Assembly (NCBI RefSeq): GCF_005116655.2
Contig: NZ_CP050698.1
Location: 450,001 to 514,000, forward strand
Length of the DNA stretch: 64,000 nt
Direction of reading: 5' to 3'
Origin: Desulfosediminicola flagellatus
Lineage (GTDB): Bacteria; Desulfobacterota; Desulfobulbia; Desulfobulbales; Desulfocapsaceae
The notes beneath the pieces were generated by a model, which saw only the letters and a list, made by a program, of their open reading frames with translations, made no database searches and was not told the DNA's origin. Below, piece by piece: positions 36,420 to 45,807 of this stretch (the first letter of the stretch is position 1; each line of letters opens with the position of its first letter). A program made the position numbers and the translations under genes.

Positions 36420-38375
36420 TTAGCTAAGGTCATCAATTGCAATTACAGGCCCGAATTGTTCTTTTAATGCGAGTAATGCTTCTTTTTGATGGCGGTAAAC
36501 ATTATATAATTCAACAGGTATGTCTGTCTCATGTGAGTAAGCTTCAGTCTGCAATTCTATACGTTTTATAATATTGTCAGTGTAGATTGCGAACTGCAAA
36601 TCATAAAGGCTTTTGGGGTAGTCTTTATCAATAGCGGTAAAAAGAGGTTTGAGGTCTTCATATTTCGGCAGCATACCAATTGGTGTTTCTATAGCCTCTA
36701 CATCACCATGAGCATAGAGATCAAGCCATCCCAACCAGACTCGGACATCTTTTTTCTCACCAAGTAATCCTTTGCCTGAACTACCGCGATTGGCATGGGT
36801 AAGAAAGTAGTTGAGGCCAGCCATGATAGGACGACCGGCATCCGAGAATTTTCGGGAGTTGAAGAAGGTGAATTGTGCCTTCATGTAGTCTGAGAGAGAA
36901 CCGGGGATGAACGGAGCATTGGCCCATGGCTGTCGTCTAACACCTGTTGTGCCTATCTCGGTAGCGGTCGCTTGTGAAACAATGGAGGCGCCAATGATTA
37001 CACCTTCGTCCATAGATTTAGCTACCCATACAGGAGGCATTGTATCTGCATCACGACCCGAATAGGTTATTACTTTAATTGGAGCCCCTGCAGGGTCTTC
37101 TGCAACTTCTGTGGCATGGTTGGCAATCGCTGATGCAAGAAGTGTACATCGAGAATTCTTGTGAGACATAGGGATTGCTTTGCCGTCGGCATCTGTCTTC
37201 CCTGCCCACCACTCACCTTGAAAGTTGGTTCCGCGTTCAGGTGCCTGTTCTCCATTGCCAACCCAGTGAGGAACACCTTTGTCATCAATGAGCACATTAG
37301 ACCATATAACCTCTGTGTCATCACCGCGCAGACAATCCATAAGGTACGGGTCACCTTCACGGTTTACATCTTCGACGATACCAAAGATTCCTTTTTCCGG
37401 ATTAATTGCTCGTAATGTTCCATCATCTGCGATCCACATCTGGGCAAGGTCATCACCTACGAAGTCGGTACCAACCATTGCGGTAGTGGTTTTACCGCAG
37501 CCGGAAGGTGCCGCGCCGGCAAAGAAGGTTTTTCGGCCATTGGGACCAGTCATGCCAGTAATGAACATGTGTTCAGATATCTGTTCACCAAGTTTGTAAT
37601 ATGTAGCGTAGTCTACTGAGAAGCGGTGGTTACCTTTTTTAAGAAGAAGGGTGTTGCCGGCGTACGTACAGAATGTGGAAAATGTTGTCTGCCAGCTTCT
37701 GTCCATCAGGATTCGCGCATTAGGCACATCTTCAGGAGTGTTGTTACCTTCAGCATGAACGTTTGTATAAAAAAGACCTGCTCTTTCAACTTCGTTGTCA
37801 AAATCACTGAAGCAGTTCCTGTAAAGGAGTTCGGCAGAGTGTAAAACGTAACCGGATGATGAGATTTCAATCGCAGGAATGGCAGCTTCAGCGCCTACTG
37901 GTCCACGACTGTAAAAACCTACCATCATGACTTTACCGGCCATAACCCCACGCATATACTCTCTCACGTAGTGCATCGCTTCATCCCGAAGAAGAGATTT
38001 GGCGAGAGAACTCATTTGTTCACCTTCATTTATAATATAGAAGGTCTGATTAACGAGACGAGCCTGATCCTGAGGCAAATCGAAGTGGATGGTGTGTCCA
38101 TCCTTTGCAAGCTTTTTCTCTTCACCTTTTTCAAGAGAGTATTCACGTATCCACTGCTGGTCGTCAGCACTTCCTGTGTTGACGAATACCGAGGCTGGAG
38201 AACACATTGAGATAGCATTTGCCACCTTTATCAGCGCCTCAGGGTTCTTTATCTTCGCGAGTTTTTCCTGATTTGTTGCATCAAGATTCTCTGCTAAAAT
38301 CGCTTTGGCTGCATCGGCTGTAGTGATGCCGCCGATAACTTCAAGAATATCAGCACCTTTCTTGAGCTCAAGCAT
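36420..38375 (-). CDS. pckG: phosphoenolpyruvate carboxykinase (GTP type)
   Basis: Interconverts oxaloacetate and phosphoenolpyruvate using GTP or GDP, for gluconeogenesis or anaplerosis. Recognised from the P-loop APSGCGKTTTAM, the catalytic region DRSWQTTFSTFCTYAGNT, and RRQPWANAPF together with GLNYFLTHANR. The start at ATG 38375 follows AAGGAG. An upstream in-frame extension to 38414 has no ribosome site. The 651-aa length is slightly longer than the roughly 600-aa common form. The ATP-type enzyme is excluded by the P-loop context. Confidence 0.93.
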   Translation of the reverse strand: MLELKKGADILEVIGGITTADAAKAILAENLDATNQEKLAKIKNPEALIKVANAISMCSPASVFVNTGSADDQQWIREYSLEKGEEKKLAKDGHTIHFDLPQDQARLVNQTFYIINEGEQMSSLAKSLLRDEAMHYVREYMRGVMAGKVMMVGFYSRGPVGAEAAIPAIEISSSGYVLHSAELLYRNCFSDFDNEVERAGLFYTNVHAEGNNTPEDVPNARILMDRSWQTTFSTFCTYAGNTLLLKKGNHRFSVDYATYYKLGEQISEHMFITGMTGPNGRKTFFAGAAPSGCGKTTTAMVGTDFVGDDLAQMWIADDGTLRAINPEKGIFGIVEDVNREGDPYLMDCLRGDDTEVIWSNVLIDDKGVPHWVGNGEQAPERGTNFQGEWWAGKTDADGKAIPMSHKNSRCTLLASAIANHATEVAEDPAGAPIKVITYSGRDADTMPPVWVAKSMDEGVIIGASIVSQATATEIGTTGVRRQPWANAPFIPGSLSDYMKAQFTFFNSRKFSDAGRPIMAGLNYFLTHANRGSSGKGLLGEKKDVRVWLGWLDLYAHGDVEAIETPIGMLPKYEDLKPLFTAIDKDYPKSLYDLQFAIYTDNIIKRIELQTEAYSHETDIPVELYNVYRHQKEALLALKEQFGPVIAIDDLS

Positions 38376-38455
38376 TCTTGACTCCTTAATTGTTAAAAAA
38401 AATATTTGCTCCATCTGCCAATCCGTAAAGGCCGATGATAGTGTTTGAGAGCACC

Positions 38456-38484
38456 ATCATAGGGTGTTTTGCATGTGGCGTCAA
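38456..38484 (-). promoter_or_regulatory. sigma70 promoter of pckG
   Basis: On the minus strand TTGACG (38484-38479) and TATGAT (38461-38456) are separated by 17 bases, about 80 bases before the start codon. Confidence 0.7.
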
Positions 38485-39392
38485 GCACTAGGATTAGAGC
38501 AAAAAAGTAGAATGGTGGCGTGTAACTTATTATACTTTCACATTTATATGGCATTGTTATGAAACTGAAAGGAGGAGGGCGTCAACCTGAAGCCTTAATA
38601 ATTATTGAATTAAACTATAAGAAATAGTGATATGAAGATACGTTGTGTTGTTAGGAATTTCGTTTTGCGCAGAAAAAGGAAGTAAAGAGGAGTTGAAACG
38701 AAAGGTATAAATATTTTTGATTTGCAAGATAAATTAAATGAATATATTAAGCAAGGCTTAAGGTTGGAGGTGAAAAACATGAAGGTGGTATAGGAGGAGG
38801 TGCTAAGGAGCTGTAGTAGAGGATCAGGTCAACTTTGTAGTTTGATATCATTGCAGTTGACTAATGTGGATTCCACTTTGGCTGAAATTTATGAAAATAT
38901 CAAGCAATTCCTGATTAGTTTGCAGGTTTTATTGGCAATTGGAAAAGGGTTGTTATTGTTCACTTGTTAATTAGCTGTTGTAGGTCTGGTAACGTAATGA
39001 ACATATATTAGATAAATCACGGGATGACGGCATTAGTAATGCATGTTGAGTTTGGAGAATTACGTCAAGTGTCGTTACACGTCAGCTTTCAGCTTTCAGC
39101 TTTCAGCTTTCAGCTTTCAGCTTTCAGCTTTCAGCTTTCAGCTTTCAGCTTTCAGCTTTCAGCTTTCGGGTTAACTCTGATTGCGGGAAAAGGATATTCG
39201 TGATATACGGCATCCAGTTTTCAGGAGGAAAATTTCGCAAGGCGTTAGTGCGATAGCAGAGACCTGATACTAAATATTGATAAACAACCCGTAAGATGTC
39301 AGGTTGAGTTTAGGCTGTTCAGGATGGCAATTTAAAAATGTATGACAATGAAGGATTACAGGAGGATTTTAATGAGCATCAATATAAAAAGA
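38485..39392. other. gene-poor region between pckG and tRNA-Leu
   Basis: About 0.9 kb with no supported gene on either strand. The sequence is AT-rich with many stop codons and purine-rich stretches near 38790. It contains the heptamer array at 39083-39167. It may be eroded former coding DNA, but no homology is visible. Confidence 0.5.
39083..39167. repeat. tandem repeat (CAGCTTT)x12
   Basis: Twelve exact head-to-tail copies of the heptamer CAGCTTT followed by a final C, 85 bases in all. No copy contains a substitution, which points to recent expansion by slippage. It lies in non-coding DNA; on the minus strand the unit reads AAAGCTG. It is too short and regular to be a CRISPR array. Confidence 0.97.
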
Positions 39393-39425
39393 AAAGGGTT
39401 GCAATCATTAAGATTGCAACCCTTT
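39393..39425 (-). terminator. terminator of tRNA-Leu
   Basis: A perfect 14-bp stem AAAGGGTTGCAATC / GATTGCAACCCTTT with loop ATTAA, 8 bases after the tRNA on the minus strand and followed by a U-rich tract. Confidence 0.93.
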
Positions 39426-39432
39426 ATCAATT

Positions 39433-39519
39433 TGGTGCCGAAGAGAAGACTCGAACTTCCACGGGGATACCCCCACTAGACCCTGAACCTAGCGCGTCTA
39501 CCAATTCCGCCACTTCGGC
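39433..39519 (-). tRNA. tRNA-Leu (anticodon CAG)
   Basis: An 87-base class II tRNA with encoded CCA and a long variable arm (GTGGGGGTATCCCCGT). Acceptor GCCGAAG pairs with the 3' CTTCGGC, allowing one pair change. The anticodon loop is TTCAGGG. Confidence 0.93.
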
Positions 39520-39614
39520 AGCGACAACGGGCATGAATATGCTAGTTTGTAGGGTTTTTGTCAACACTTTCTTTTTCACAAAAGTTAAAAAAATAGCAAT
39601 TGATGCTTAAGTAA

Positions 39615-40586
39615 ATGAAAATATACAATAAAATAGAAGATGTGAGGGGTGGCTTTAGTAACACCTGCGTAACAATAGGAAATTTTGATGGTGTCCACCT
39701 GGGGCATCAACAACTCTTTGGAGAGGTGGCGCGAAGAGCACAGCTTCGTAAGGGGCAGAGTGTCGCTGTTACCTTTGATCCGCATCCGCTTCAGGTTCTT
39801 CGACCCGATGGTATCAAGCTGATCTCCAATTGCGAACAGAAACTTGAATTGGTAGAAATGGCAGGCATCGATGCAATGCTGGTGATTCCCTTTACAAAGG
39901 AATTTGCAACAACCACGGCAGAATACTTTGTTGATGAAATCCTGCTTAATCGCCTGGGGATGAAAGAGCTGGTTGTGGGATACGATTACGCTTTTGGAAA
40001 AAACAGAGCTGGTAATATCACTTTTCTGAAGCAGCAGGGGAAGGCAAAGGGGTTTGAGGTAACCGTTGTAGATGCGTATTATCTGGAGGAGACTTTAGTG
40101 AGTTCAACGCAGATTAGAAAATTGTTGGCTGAAGGTGATATGGTGGCGGCCAGGAGACTCCTTGGCAGAAGTTATCAGATCCGGGGTGAGGTTCAGTTGG
40201 GTAAACAACGTGGGGGGAAAGAGATTGGATTCCCGACTGCAAATCTCAAGTTTGCAGAGGAAGATTTGGTTCCACGATTGGGAGTCTATGTTTCACAGGT
40301 TATTTGTGATGGAAAATGTTATGGTGGCATCATAAATATTGGTCGTAATCCCACTTTCGGAGAGCACGCGCTGGTTGCTGAGACTCACATCTTTGACTTC
40401 AATCAAGATATTTATGGCAAACCTATAAAAGTCAACTTACTTAAATTTCTGCGTAGTGAACGAAAGTTTGAAGGAGTGAAGGAACTCGCGGCCCAGATAA
40501 GTAAAGATGTAGTTGAGGCCCAGCGAATTTTATCTCAGCAGAGCAAGGAGCTGACAATTTCCTGTGGGGACAAATTCAACCAATAG
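39615..40586 (+). CDS. ribF: bifunctional riboflavin kinase / FAD synthetase
   Basis: Converts riboflavin to FMN and FAD. The N-terminal nucleotidyltransferase domain has TIGNFDGVHLGHQQL, DPHPLQVLRPD and VSSTQIRKLLAEGDM. The C-terminal kinase domain has GKQRGGKEIGFPTANL and GIINIGRNPTF. The 323-aa length is standard. It is separated from the other rib genes by three TPR/HEAT genes. Flavin supply matters for the Apr and Qmo flavoproteins in this window. Confidence 0.95.
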   Translation: MKIYNKIEDVRGGFSNTCVTIGNFDGVHLGHQQLFGEVARRAQLRKGQSVAVTFDPHPLQVLRPDGIKLISNCEQKLELVEMAGIDAMLVIPFTKEFATTTAEYFVDEILLNRLGMKELVVGYDYAFGKNRAGNITFLKQQGKAKGFEVTVVDAYYLEETLVSSTQIRKLLAEGDMVAARRLLGRSYQIRGEVQLGKQRGGKEIGFPTANLKFAEEDLVPRLGVYVSQVICDGKCYGGIINIGRNPTFGEHALVAETHIFDFNQDIYGKPIKVNLLKFLRSERKFEGVKELAAQISKDVVEAQRILSQQSKELTISCGDKFNQ

Positions 40587-40799
40587 CGTTTTCAGGTAAA
40601 TCAACAGGTCGTCCTTTTAATACTTGCATGTGAACAGAAGGTGCCTATATTGTACTCCGTTTTTATGTCTAAATTACTGCTGTCATGCATTGAATATATC
40701 ATTTAATAAGGCAGTACAATTAGAAAAGTCACGTCAGTTGCATTCTCGCTAAGTCGATGCATTGATGTTCTATTATTTTATTTTGATAGGGGTTTAGTT

Positions 40800-41429
40800 A
40801 TGACAGAGCAGAAACATGAAGATCTTGAAACGGTCATCGAAGAGTTGGAGAAGAAGTGTGCAGAGCATCCTGAGTCCGTAATGGCACATCATCATCTTGG
40901 GCTTGTTTACATGAAAGCAGGTAGAATTGAAGATGCTATAGCGTCTCTTGAAAAGGCCATCGAAGTAGATCCGCTTAATGGCGACAGTATGATTAATCTC
41001 GGAGCAATACACTTCGGTCAGGGTGATCTTGAAAAAGCACTCAAGCTCAATGAAGAAGCTGTAAGAGTGCAACCTGAGTCTGCTCAGGCATATGCAAATC
41101 TTGGACTCATCTGGCAGCAACAGAGTGAGCTTGAGAAAGCAATTGAAAACTACGAGAAGGCACTTCAATATGATCCAAAACTTGTGACAGCGTGGCTCAA
41201 TCTTACCTCTGTTCTTACAATGAAAGGTGAGGATGATCGTGCTGTTAAAGCAGCGAAGAAAGGTCTTGAAATTGACCCTGATTCCGCACTTGGTCATAAT
41301 AATCTTGCTGTTGCTCTATATTTTAAACAGGAATTTGCTGAAGCGTACAAACATATGCAGAGGGCAAAAGAACTCGGATATTCGGTAGACCCGAATTTCA
41401 GCGCTAAGCTTCAGGAGCACGTATCCTGA
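40800..41429 (+). CDS. TPR-repeat protein (209 aa)
   Basis: About five tandem tetratricopeptide repeats fill the protein. Repeat signatures are HHHLGLVYMKAGRIEDAI, MINLGAIHFGQGDLEKAL, YANLGLIWQQQSELEKAI and AWLNLTSVLTMKGEDDRAV. There is no signal peptide and no membrane helix, so it is cytosolic. TPRs are protein-binding scaffolds; the partner is unknown. It heads a trio with the HEAT protein (38 bases downstream) and a second TPR protein, suggesting a common complex. Confidence 0.85.
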   Translation: MTEQKHEDLETVIEELEKKCAEHPESVMAHHHLGLVYMKAGRIEDAIASLEKAIEVDPLNGDSMINLGAIHFGQGDLEKALKLNEEAVRVQPESAQAYANLGLIWQQQSELEKAIENYEKALQYDPKLVTAWLNLTSVLTMKGEDDRAVKAAKKGLEIDPDSALGHNNLAVALYFKQEFAEAYKHMQRAKELGYSVDPNFSAKLQEHVS

Positions 41430-41467
41430 TTTTTTAGCTTAGAGCAACCTTTTACTATCGAGTTCTC

Positions 41468-42616
41468 ATGAGTAAATCAGATATTAAAAATCCGCCTTGG
41501 TGCCCTTTTTGCGGGCAACGGGTTGGTCGCCCCCGTGAAGCTGAACAAAGAAGACTGAACGAATTTCCCGTAGGGGACTGTCAGTGTGGTGCAATTTATA
41601 CCAGTGACGCCACTGGGCATAATGTAGGGTCTGCAATGGTCGAGGCGCTCGTCTATGCCTGCAATGATAACTGGGATTTTGCCTGGGAATTGCTGCCAGA
41701 AGACGATTACTTGACTGGGCGAATAGAAAATTACGACGAACAACGTCACGAAGTATTTGAAAAGGGTCATGTTGATGGTCGGCCTGTTCGTGGTGTTTTA
41801 TATTTTGTCAGATTGCATACAGAAATCAATGAAATCGCAGGGCGCCTTAAAGCCAAAAAAGAAAGCGATATTGAGATTTCAACTGTCAAAAAGATGATTG
41901 CTGAAGATCGTCCAGCTCTCGAGCCTGCTCCAGATGAAAAGCGTGTTAAAAAGAAGGCCAATAAACGGCTTGTTAAAGAACTGGTCGAGCAGGCTGATGT
42001 TGATAGTCTGGTTGCCCTGTGTTTTGACGACAAGAAAACGTTGCGGCTGATGCAGCGGCTTCTTTATGATCCATATGACGAAAAGCGCTGGCATGTTGCC
42101 TGGATGATCGGACAGGTTACCGGAAGAGTAGCAACGCGCGAGCCGGGGCAGGTTTCCGAATTATTACATCGCTTATACGAGGCATGTAACGATTCCGCCG
42201 CCACGCATTGGGGGATGGTCGAAACCCTTGGAAGTGTTATTGCCGTGCGCCCTGATATTTTTGGTGCCTTTACTCGTCACCTGCTTAATTTTCTTGGGCA
42301 GGATACAAGCCGGGTACAGGTGCTCTGGGCACTTGGTGAAATCGCTGAGACCCGTCCTGACCTGATTAGAGATACGCCTTTTTACAATCTTTTTCATTTT
42401 CTCCAGCATCCAGATGCTGCCGTACGTGGGCATGTTGCCAGATTGCTTGGCAGAATTAATGCTTCAGAAGCTTCGATGCAGATTATGACATTGAGTGGAG
42501 ATGAAGAGGAATTCATGATGTGGGAAAAAGGCCGAATGATTTCAACCACGGTTGCAAAAGAGGCTGCTGGTGCCCTTGCTGCAATTCAGGGAGGTTTAAA
42601 AAAGAACGATGAATGA
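41468..42616 (+). CDS. zinc-ribbon and HEAT-repeat protein (382 aa)
   Basis: The N-terminus has a zinc-ribbon-like Cys set (WCPFCGQRVG, then DCQCGAIY). A conserved central region (NDNWDFAWELLPEDDYL, DGRPVRGVLYFVRLH) follows. A charged linker leads to HEAT/PBS-lyase-like helical repeats (about residues 185-370), with repeat cores such as RWHVAWMIGQVTGRV, VQVLWALGEIAETRPDL and VRGHVARLLGRINASEA. There is no membrane segment. I recognise the architecture but not a characterised function. It overlaps the next gene by 8 bases. Confidence 0.75.
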   Translation: MSKSDIKNPPWCPFCGQRVGRPREAEQRRLNEFPVGDCQCGAIYTSDATGHNVGSAMVEALVYACNDNWDFAWELLPEDDYLTGRIENYDEQRHEVFEKGHVDGRPVRGVLYFVRLHTEINEIAGRLKAKKESDIEISTVKKMIAEDRPALEPAPDEKRVKKKANKRLVKELVEQADVDSLVALCFDDKKTLRLMQRLLYDPYDEKRWHVAWMIGQVTGRVATREPGQVSELLHRLYEACNDSAATHWGMVETLGSVIAVRPDIFGAFTRHLLNFLGQDTSRVQVLWALGEIAETRPDLIRDTPFYNLFHFLQHPDAAVRGHVARLLGRINASEASMQIMTLSGDEEEFMMWEKGRMISTTVAKEAAGALAAIQGGLKKNDE

Positions 42617-43208
42617 TTTACAGAATTTGAAAGATATTGCACCAATGGCTGATAAGCCGAAGGGAAGCAGTGAGCCGGTCGATCCAATAGCTGCAGATTA
42701 CGATGAGGGTAAACGCTTTATAGGCAATGGCAACCTGTCTCAGGCGGCGATGTCTCTGCATAACGCCCTGCTGGGCTATGAAGAGAAAGGTGATAAAGCT
42801 GGTATTGCCAATGCAAGTAATCAGCTTGGTCATGTTTGTCTTGCCAAAAACGATTTTGTCGGTGCTGAAAATCATTATCAAAGAGCATGGGATCTGTGTG
42901 AAGAGCTTGGCGATCCTATGAGTTTGTTTGAATTGAATAAGCGATTTGTACAAGTAAATCGGGGATTAAAAAACTATGACAAAGCTATCAAATTATGCTT
43001 TGACATACTAGACGTCTATCAGGGCAATAATGACCCACGTGGCACTGTAGGAATTCTCGAGACACTGGCGGAAGTGTATATCGATGCTGATAGTGTTGAG
43101 AAAGCTGCTGATACATTTCGTACAATCGCCTCGATTCATAGGAATTTCAAACATGAGTCTATTGCGGATACCTTTGAGCAAAAAGCCAAAGATATTCTAA
43201 AAGGCTAG
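42609..43208 (+). CDS. second TPR-repeat protein (199 aa)
   Basis: Cytosolic protein with about four TPR-like helical pairs (YDEGKRFIGNGNLSQAAMSL, ASNQLGHVCLAKNDFVGAE, GLKNYDKAIKLCFDILDVY, LAEVYIDADSVEKAADTF). The start overlaps the HEAT gene by 8 bases, so the two are translationally coupled. It is 21 bases upstream of ribE. No catalytic motif is seen. Confidence 0.8.
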   Translation: MNDLQNLKDIAPMADKPKGSSEPVDPIAADYDEGKRFIGNGNLSQAAMSLHNALLGYEEKGDKAGIANASNQLGHVCLAKNDFVGAENHYQRAWDLCEELGDPMSLFELNKRFVQVNRGLKNYDKAIKLCFDILDVYQGNNDPRGTVGILETLAEVYIDADSVEKAADTFRTIASIHRNFKHESIADTFEQKAKDILKG

Positions 43209-43229
43209 TAACCGGTTACTTCGAGAAAA

Positions 43230-43892
43230 ATGTTTACAGGAATAATACAAGGTACAGGAAAGTTATTAGCTAAAAGAACTGTGGGTGGTGGTCTGGCTTT
43301 TGATCTTGAGGCCGGATTCGATATTGATGCACCGATGGAGGGTGAATCTATTGCCTGCAGTGGAGTTTGTCTTACCGCGTACAATATTTCGGGGCGTCGC
43401 TTCAGTGCAGATGTCTCTCCAGAAACATTGTCGAGGACAAAACTCGGGAAGCTCGTGATAGGTGATAGTCTCAACATGGAGCGGGCTCTTAAACTTTCAG
43501 ACCGTTTAGGTGGACATCTTGTCTCCGGGCATGTTGATTGTATGGCTACGGTGAGTACTATTGATCCTGTCGGCGACTATACGGTCTTTACATTTTCAAT
43601 GCCTCCGGAGCAGTCTAAATATGTTATTGAAAAGGGGTCGGTGACCATTGACGGTATAAGTCTTACCGTAAATAGTTGCAGCCCAGGTAGCTTTTCGGTA
43701 TCTATTATTCCCCATACGCTTAAGATGACCACACTTGGGAAACTTAAGAGTGGGCATGAAGTAAATATTGAAGTTGATGTTATAGGTAAATATATAGAGA
43801 ATCTATTGCTCGCAGGTGGCCGGATTTCCGGTGCAGCTAATAAACAGCAGACGATCTCGCAGGGATTCCTGGCCGAACATGGGTTCCTTTAG
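43230..43892 (+). CDS. ribE: riboflavin synthase alpha subunit
   Basis: Dismutates two 6,7-dimethyl-8-ribityllumazine molecules to riboflavin. The N-terminal MFTGIIQGTG and two repeated lumazine-binding barrels (about 1-87 and 98-190) are present, with GESIACSGVCLT and SVTIDGISLTVN as the equivalent sites. LGGHLVSGHVD links them. It is followed 49 bases later by ribBA. Confidence 0.95.
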   Translation: MFTGIIQGTGKLLAKRTVGGGLAFDLEAGFDIDAPMEGESIACSGVCLTAYNISGRRFSADVSPETLSRTKLGKLVIGDSLNMERALKLSDRLGGHLVSGHVDCMATVSTIDPVGDYTVFTFSMPPEQSKYVIEKGSVTIDGISLTVNSCSPGSFSVSIIPHTLKMTTLGKLKSGHEVNIEVDVIGKYIENLLLAGGRISGAANKQQTISQGFLAEHGFL

Positions 43893-43941
43893 AATGAGCC
43901 CTTTTCGGGTTTTCAGCTAACTTTATATAATTGTGAAAGCT

Positions 43942-45150
43942 ATGGCAGTAAGTCCTATTAAAGAAGTAATTGAAGATATCAGAGCAGGCAAAATGGTCAT
44001 CCTTGTCGACGATGAAGATCGTGAAAATGAAGGTGACCTGTGTATGGCCGCAGAGGCGTGCACTGCTGAACATATTAATTTCATGGCTAAGTACGGACGC
44101 GGACTGATTTGTCTGACCTTGAGCCCGGATATTGTTGACCAGCTTGAGTTGCCGATGATGGTGACCAATAATAAGTCACCTTATGGTACCGGTTTCACTA
44201 TAAGCATTGAAGCCCGTATCGGTGTATCTACAGGTATTTCTGCGGCAGATCGTGCCAGAACAATTGAAGCTGCTGTTGCAGAGGATGCAAAACCTCGCGA
44301 TCTTATCAGCCCGGGACATATATTTCCGCTTCGTGCCAAAAAAGGTGGTGTACTTGTACGTACCGGTCAGACTGAAGGGTCAGTAGATCTTGCCAGGCTT
44401 GCCGGAATGCGAACTGCCGGTGTTATTTGCGAAATCATGAACGATGACGGAACAATGTCACGCATGCCTGACCTTAAAATATTTGCCAAAGAACACGACC
44501 TGAAAATTGCAACAATTGCAGACCTTGTTGCTTACCGTCTCAATCAGGATATCCTGGTTCACAGGCAGGTTGAAGCACGGATACCAACAGAGCACGCAGG
44601 TGAGTTCACTTCTATTGTCTACACCAACGATGTTGATGATATGGAGCATCTGGCTCTTGTCAAAGGCGATATCTCCAAGGTAGATAAGGTACTTGTTCGA
44701 GTTCACTCCGAATGTTTAACCGGGGATGTTTTCGGCTCATCACGTTGCGATTGTGGATTACAGCTCAATGCGGCAATGAAGATGGTAGACCAGGAAGGTG
44801 CCGGAGTGATCCTTTACATGCGTCAGGAAGGGCGTGGTATTGGGCTGGTTAATAAGCTAAAGGCATATAACCTGCAGGATAAAGGGTTGGATACGGTAGA
44901 GGCGAACCTGGAGCTTGGGTTTGATGCTGATTTACGCGATTACGGTATAGGTGCACAGATACTACGTGATCTCGGTATCAGCAAAATGGCGCTTCTAACC
45001 AACAACCCGAAAAAGATTGTCGGGCTCGAAGCATACGGTCTTGAAGTTGTTGCAAGGTACCCGATCGAAATAGAGGCGGGTGATGAAAGTTTAGGATATC
45101 TTGTCTGCAAGCGTGACCGGATGGGACATCTTATTGAGATTGATGATTAG
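43942..45150 (+). CDS. ribBA: bifunctional DHBP synthase / GTP cyclohydrolase II
   Basis: Makes both riboflavin precursors: 3,4-dihydroxy-2-butanone-4-phosphate from ribulose-5-phosphate (N-terminal Rib[29 protein letters not shown]) and the pyrimidine precursor from GTP (C-terminal RibA). RibA keeps the zinc ligands in [18 protein letters not shown] and the catalytic region [17 protein letters not shown]. Neither GTG 43933 nor ATG 43942 has a clear ribosome site; the ATG was chosen. Confidence 0.95.
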   Translation: MAVSPIKEVIEDIRAGKMVILVDDEDRENEGDLCMAAEACTAEHINFMAKYGRGLICLTLSPDIVDQLELPMMVTNNKSPYGTGFTISIEARIGVSTGISAADRARTIEAAVAEDAKPRDLISPGHIFPLRAKKGGVLVRTGQTEGSVDLARLAGMRTAGVICEIMNDDGTMSRMPDLKIFAKEHDLKIATIADLVAYRLNQDILVHRQVEARIPTEHAGEFTSIVYTNDVDDMEHLALVKGDISKVDKVLVRVHSECLTGDVFGSSRCDCGLQLNAAMKMVDQEGAGVILYMRQEGRGIGLVNKLKAYNLQDKGLDTVEANLELGFDADLRDYGIGAQILRDLGISKMALLTNNPKKIVGLEAYGLEVVARYPIEIEAGDESLGYLVCKRDRMGHLIEIDD

Positions 45151-45211
45151 TCGATACTCATTACGCAGTTTTCATTAAACGTCATTGATTATTAAAGGCT
45201 GAGGAAAGAAG

Positions 45212-45679
45212 ATGGCAAATTATATTGAAGGTAATCTTAAGGCAGACGGCAAAAAATTCGCTATTGTCGTAGCCCGTTTTAATTCTTTTGTAGCAGAGAA
45301 ACTTCTTGATGGAGCTCTCGACACACTTGTTCGCTCCGGAGCACTCGACTCCGACATTGATGTCGTAAGGGTTCCAGGTGCTCTTGAGATCCCGCTTGCG
45401 ACTAAAAAACTTGCAGGTACCCAGAAGTATGATGCGATTATCTGCCTCGGAGCAGTTATTCGTGGCGCGACTCCGCATTTTGATGTTGTTGTGAATGAGG
45501 CTTCTAAAGGGACTGCTCAGGTAAGTCTTGATAGTGGTCTTCCTGTTCTTTTTGGTGTGCTTACCACCGAAACTATTGAGCAGGCAATTGAGCGCAGCGG
45601 TACAAAGGCTGGAAATAAAGGGTCTGAGGTCGCAGTTGCTGCAATTGAAATGGCCAACCTTGTTGCCAATCTTCACTAA
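45212..45679 (+). CDS. ribH: 6,7-dimethyl-8-ribityllumazine synthase
   Basis: Penultimate enzyme of riboflavin synthesis, condensing the butanone phosphate with the ribityl-pyrimidine. It often forms a 60-mer shell. The 155-aa protein has the substrate-site motifs [31 protein letters not shown] and [27 protein letters not shown] phosphate-binding residues lie near the C-terminus. GAGGAAAG lies before the ATG. Confidence 0.96.
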   Translation: MANYIEGNLKADGKKFAIVVARFNSFVAEKLLDGALDTLVRSGALDSDIDVVRVPGALEIPLATKKLAGTQKYDAIICLGAVIRGATPHFDVVVNEASKGTAQVSLDSGLPVLFGVLTTETIEQAIERSGTKAGNKGSEVAVAAIEMANLVANLH

Positions 45680-45690
45680 AATTGAGTAGT

Positions 45691-45718
45691 GTGCAGGCTG
45701 TGATAAAAAAGTCTGCAC
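45691..45718 (+). terminator. probable weak terminator after ribH
   Basis: GTGCAGGCT pairs with AGTCTGCAC (one G-T pair) around a 10-base A-rich loop, followed by TTTAATTTAT. It lies 12 bases after the ribH stop and would reduce read-through into nusB. Confidence 0.55.
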
Positions 45719-45728
45719 TTTAATTTAT

Positions 45729-45777
45729 CAGGAGGTATAGGTTATTGGACGTAAGTCGTCCAGAAACCAGCCTCCTG
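45729..45777 (+). promoter_or_regulatory. structured nusB leader hairpin that masks AGGAGG
   Basis: Three stacked stems fold one hairpin: CAGGAGG (45729-45735) with CCTCCTG (45771-45777), GGTT with AACC, and GGACG with CGTCC around loop TAAGT. The outer arm contains a near-perfect Shine-Dalgarno that would serve TTG 45745. The proposed ATG 45808 lies 30 bases downstream with its own AGGAAG. There is no U run, so it is not a terminator. Confidence 0.6.
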
Positions 45778-45807
45778 TATTCGTCTTTAACCAGGAAGTT
45801 GACGTTT

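Noticed and set aside
39083..39167. Heptamer array as a CRISPR
   Set aside because: The units are contiguous 7-mers without spacers, and no cas genes are present.
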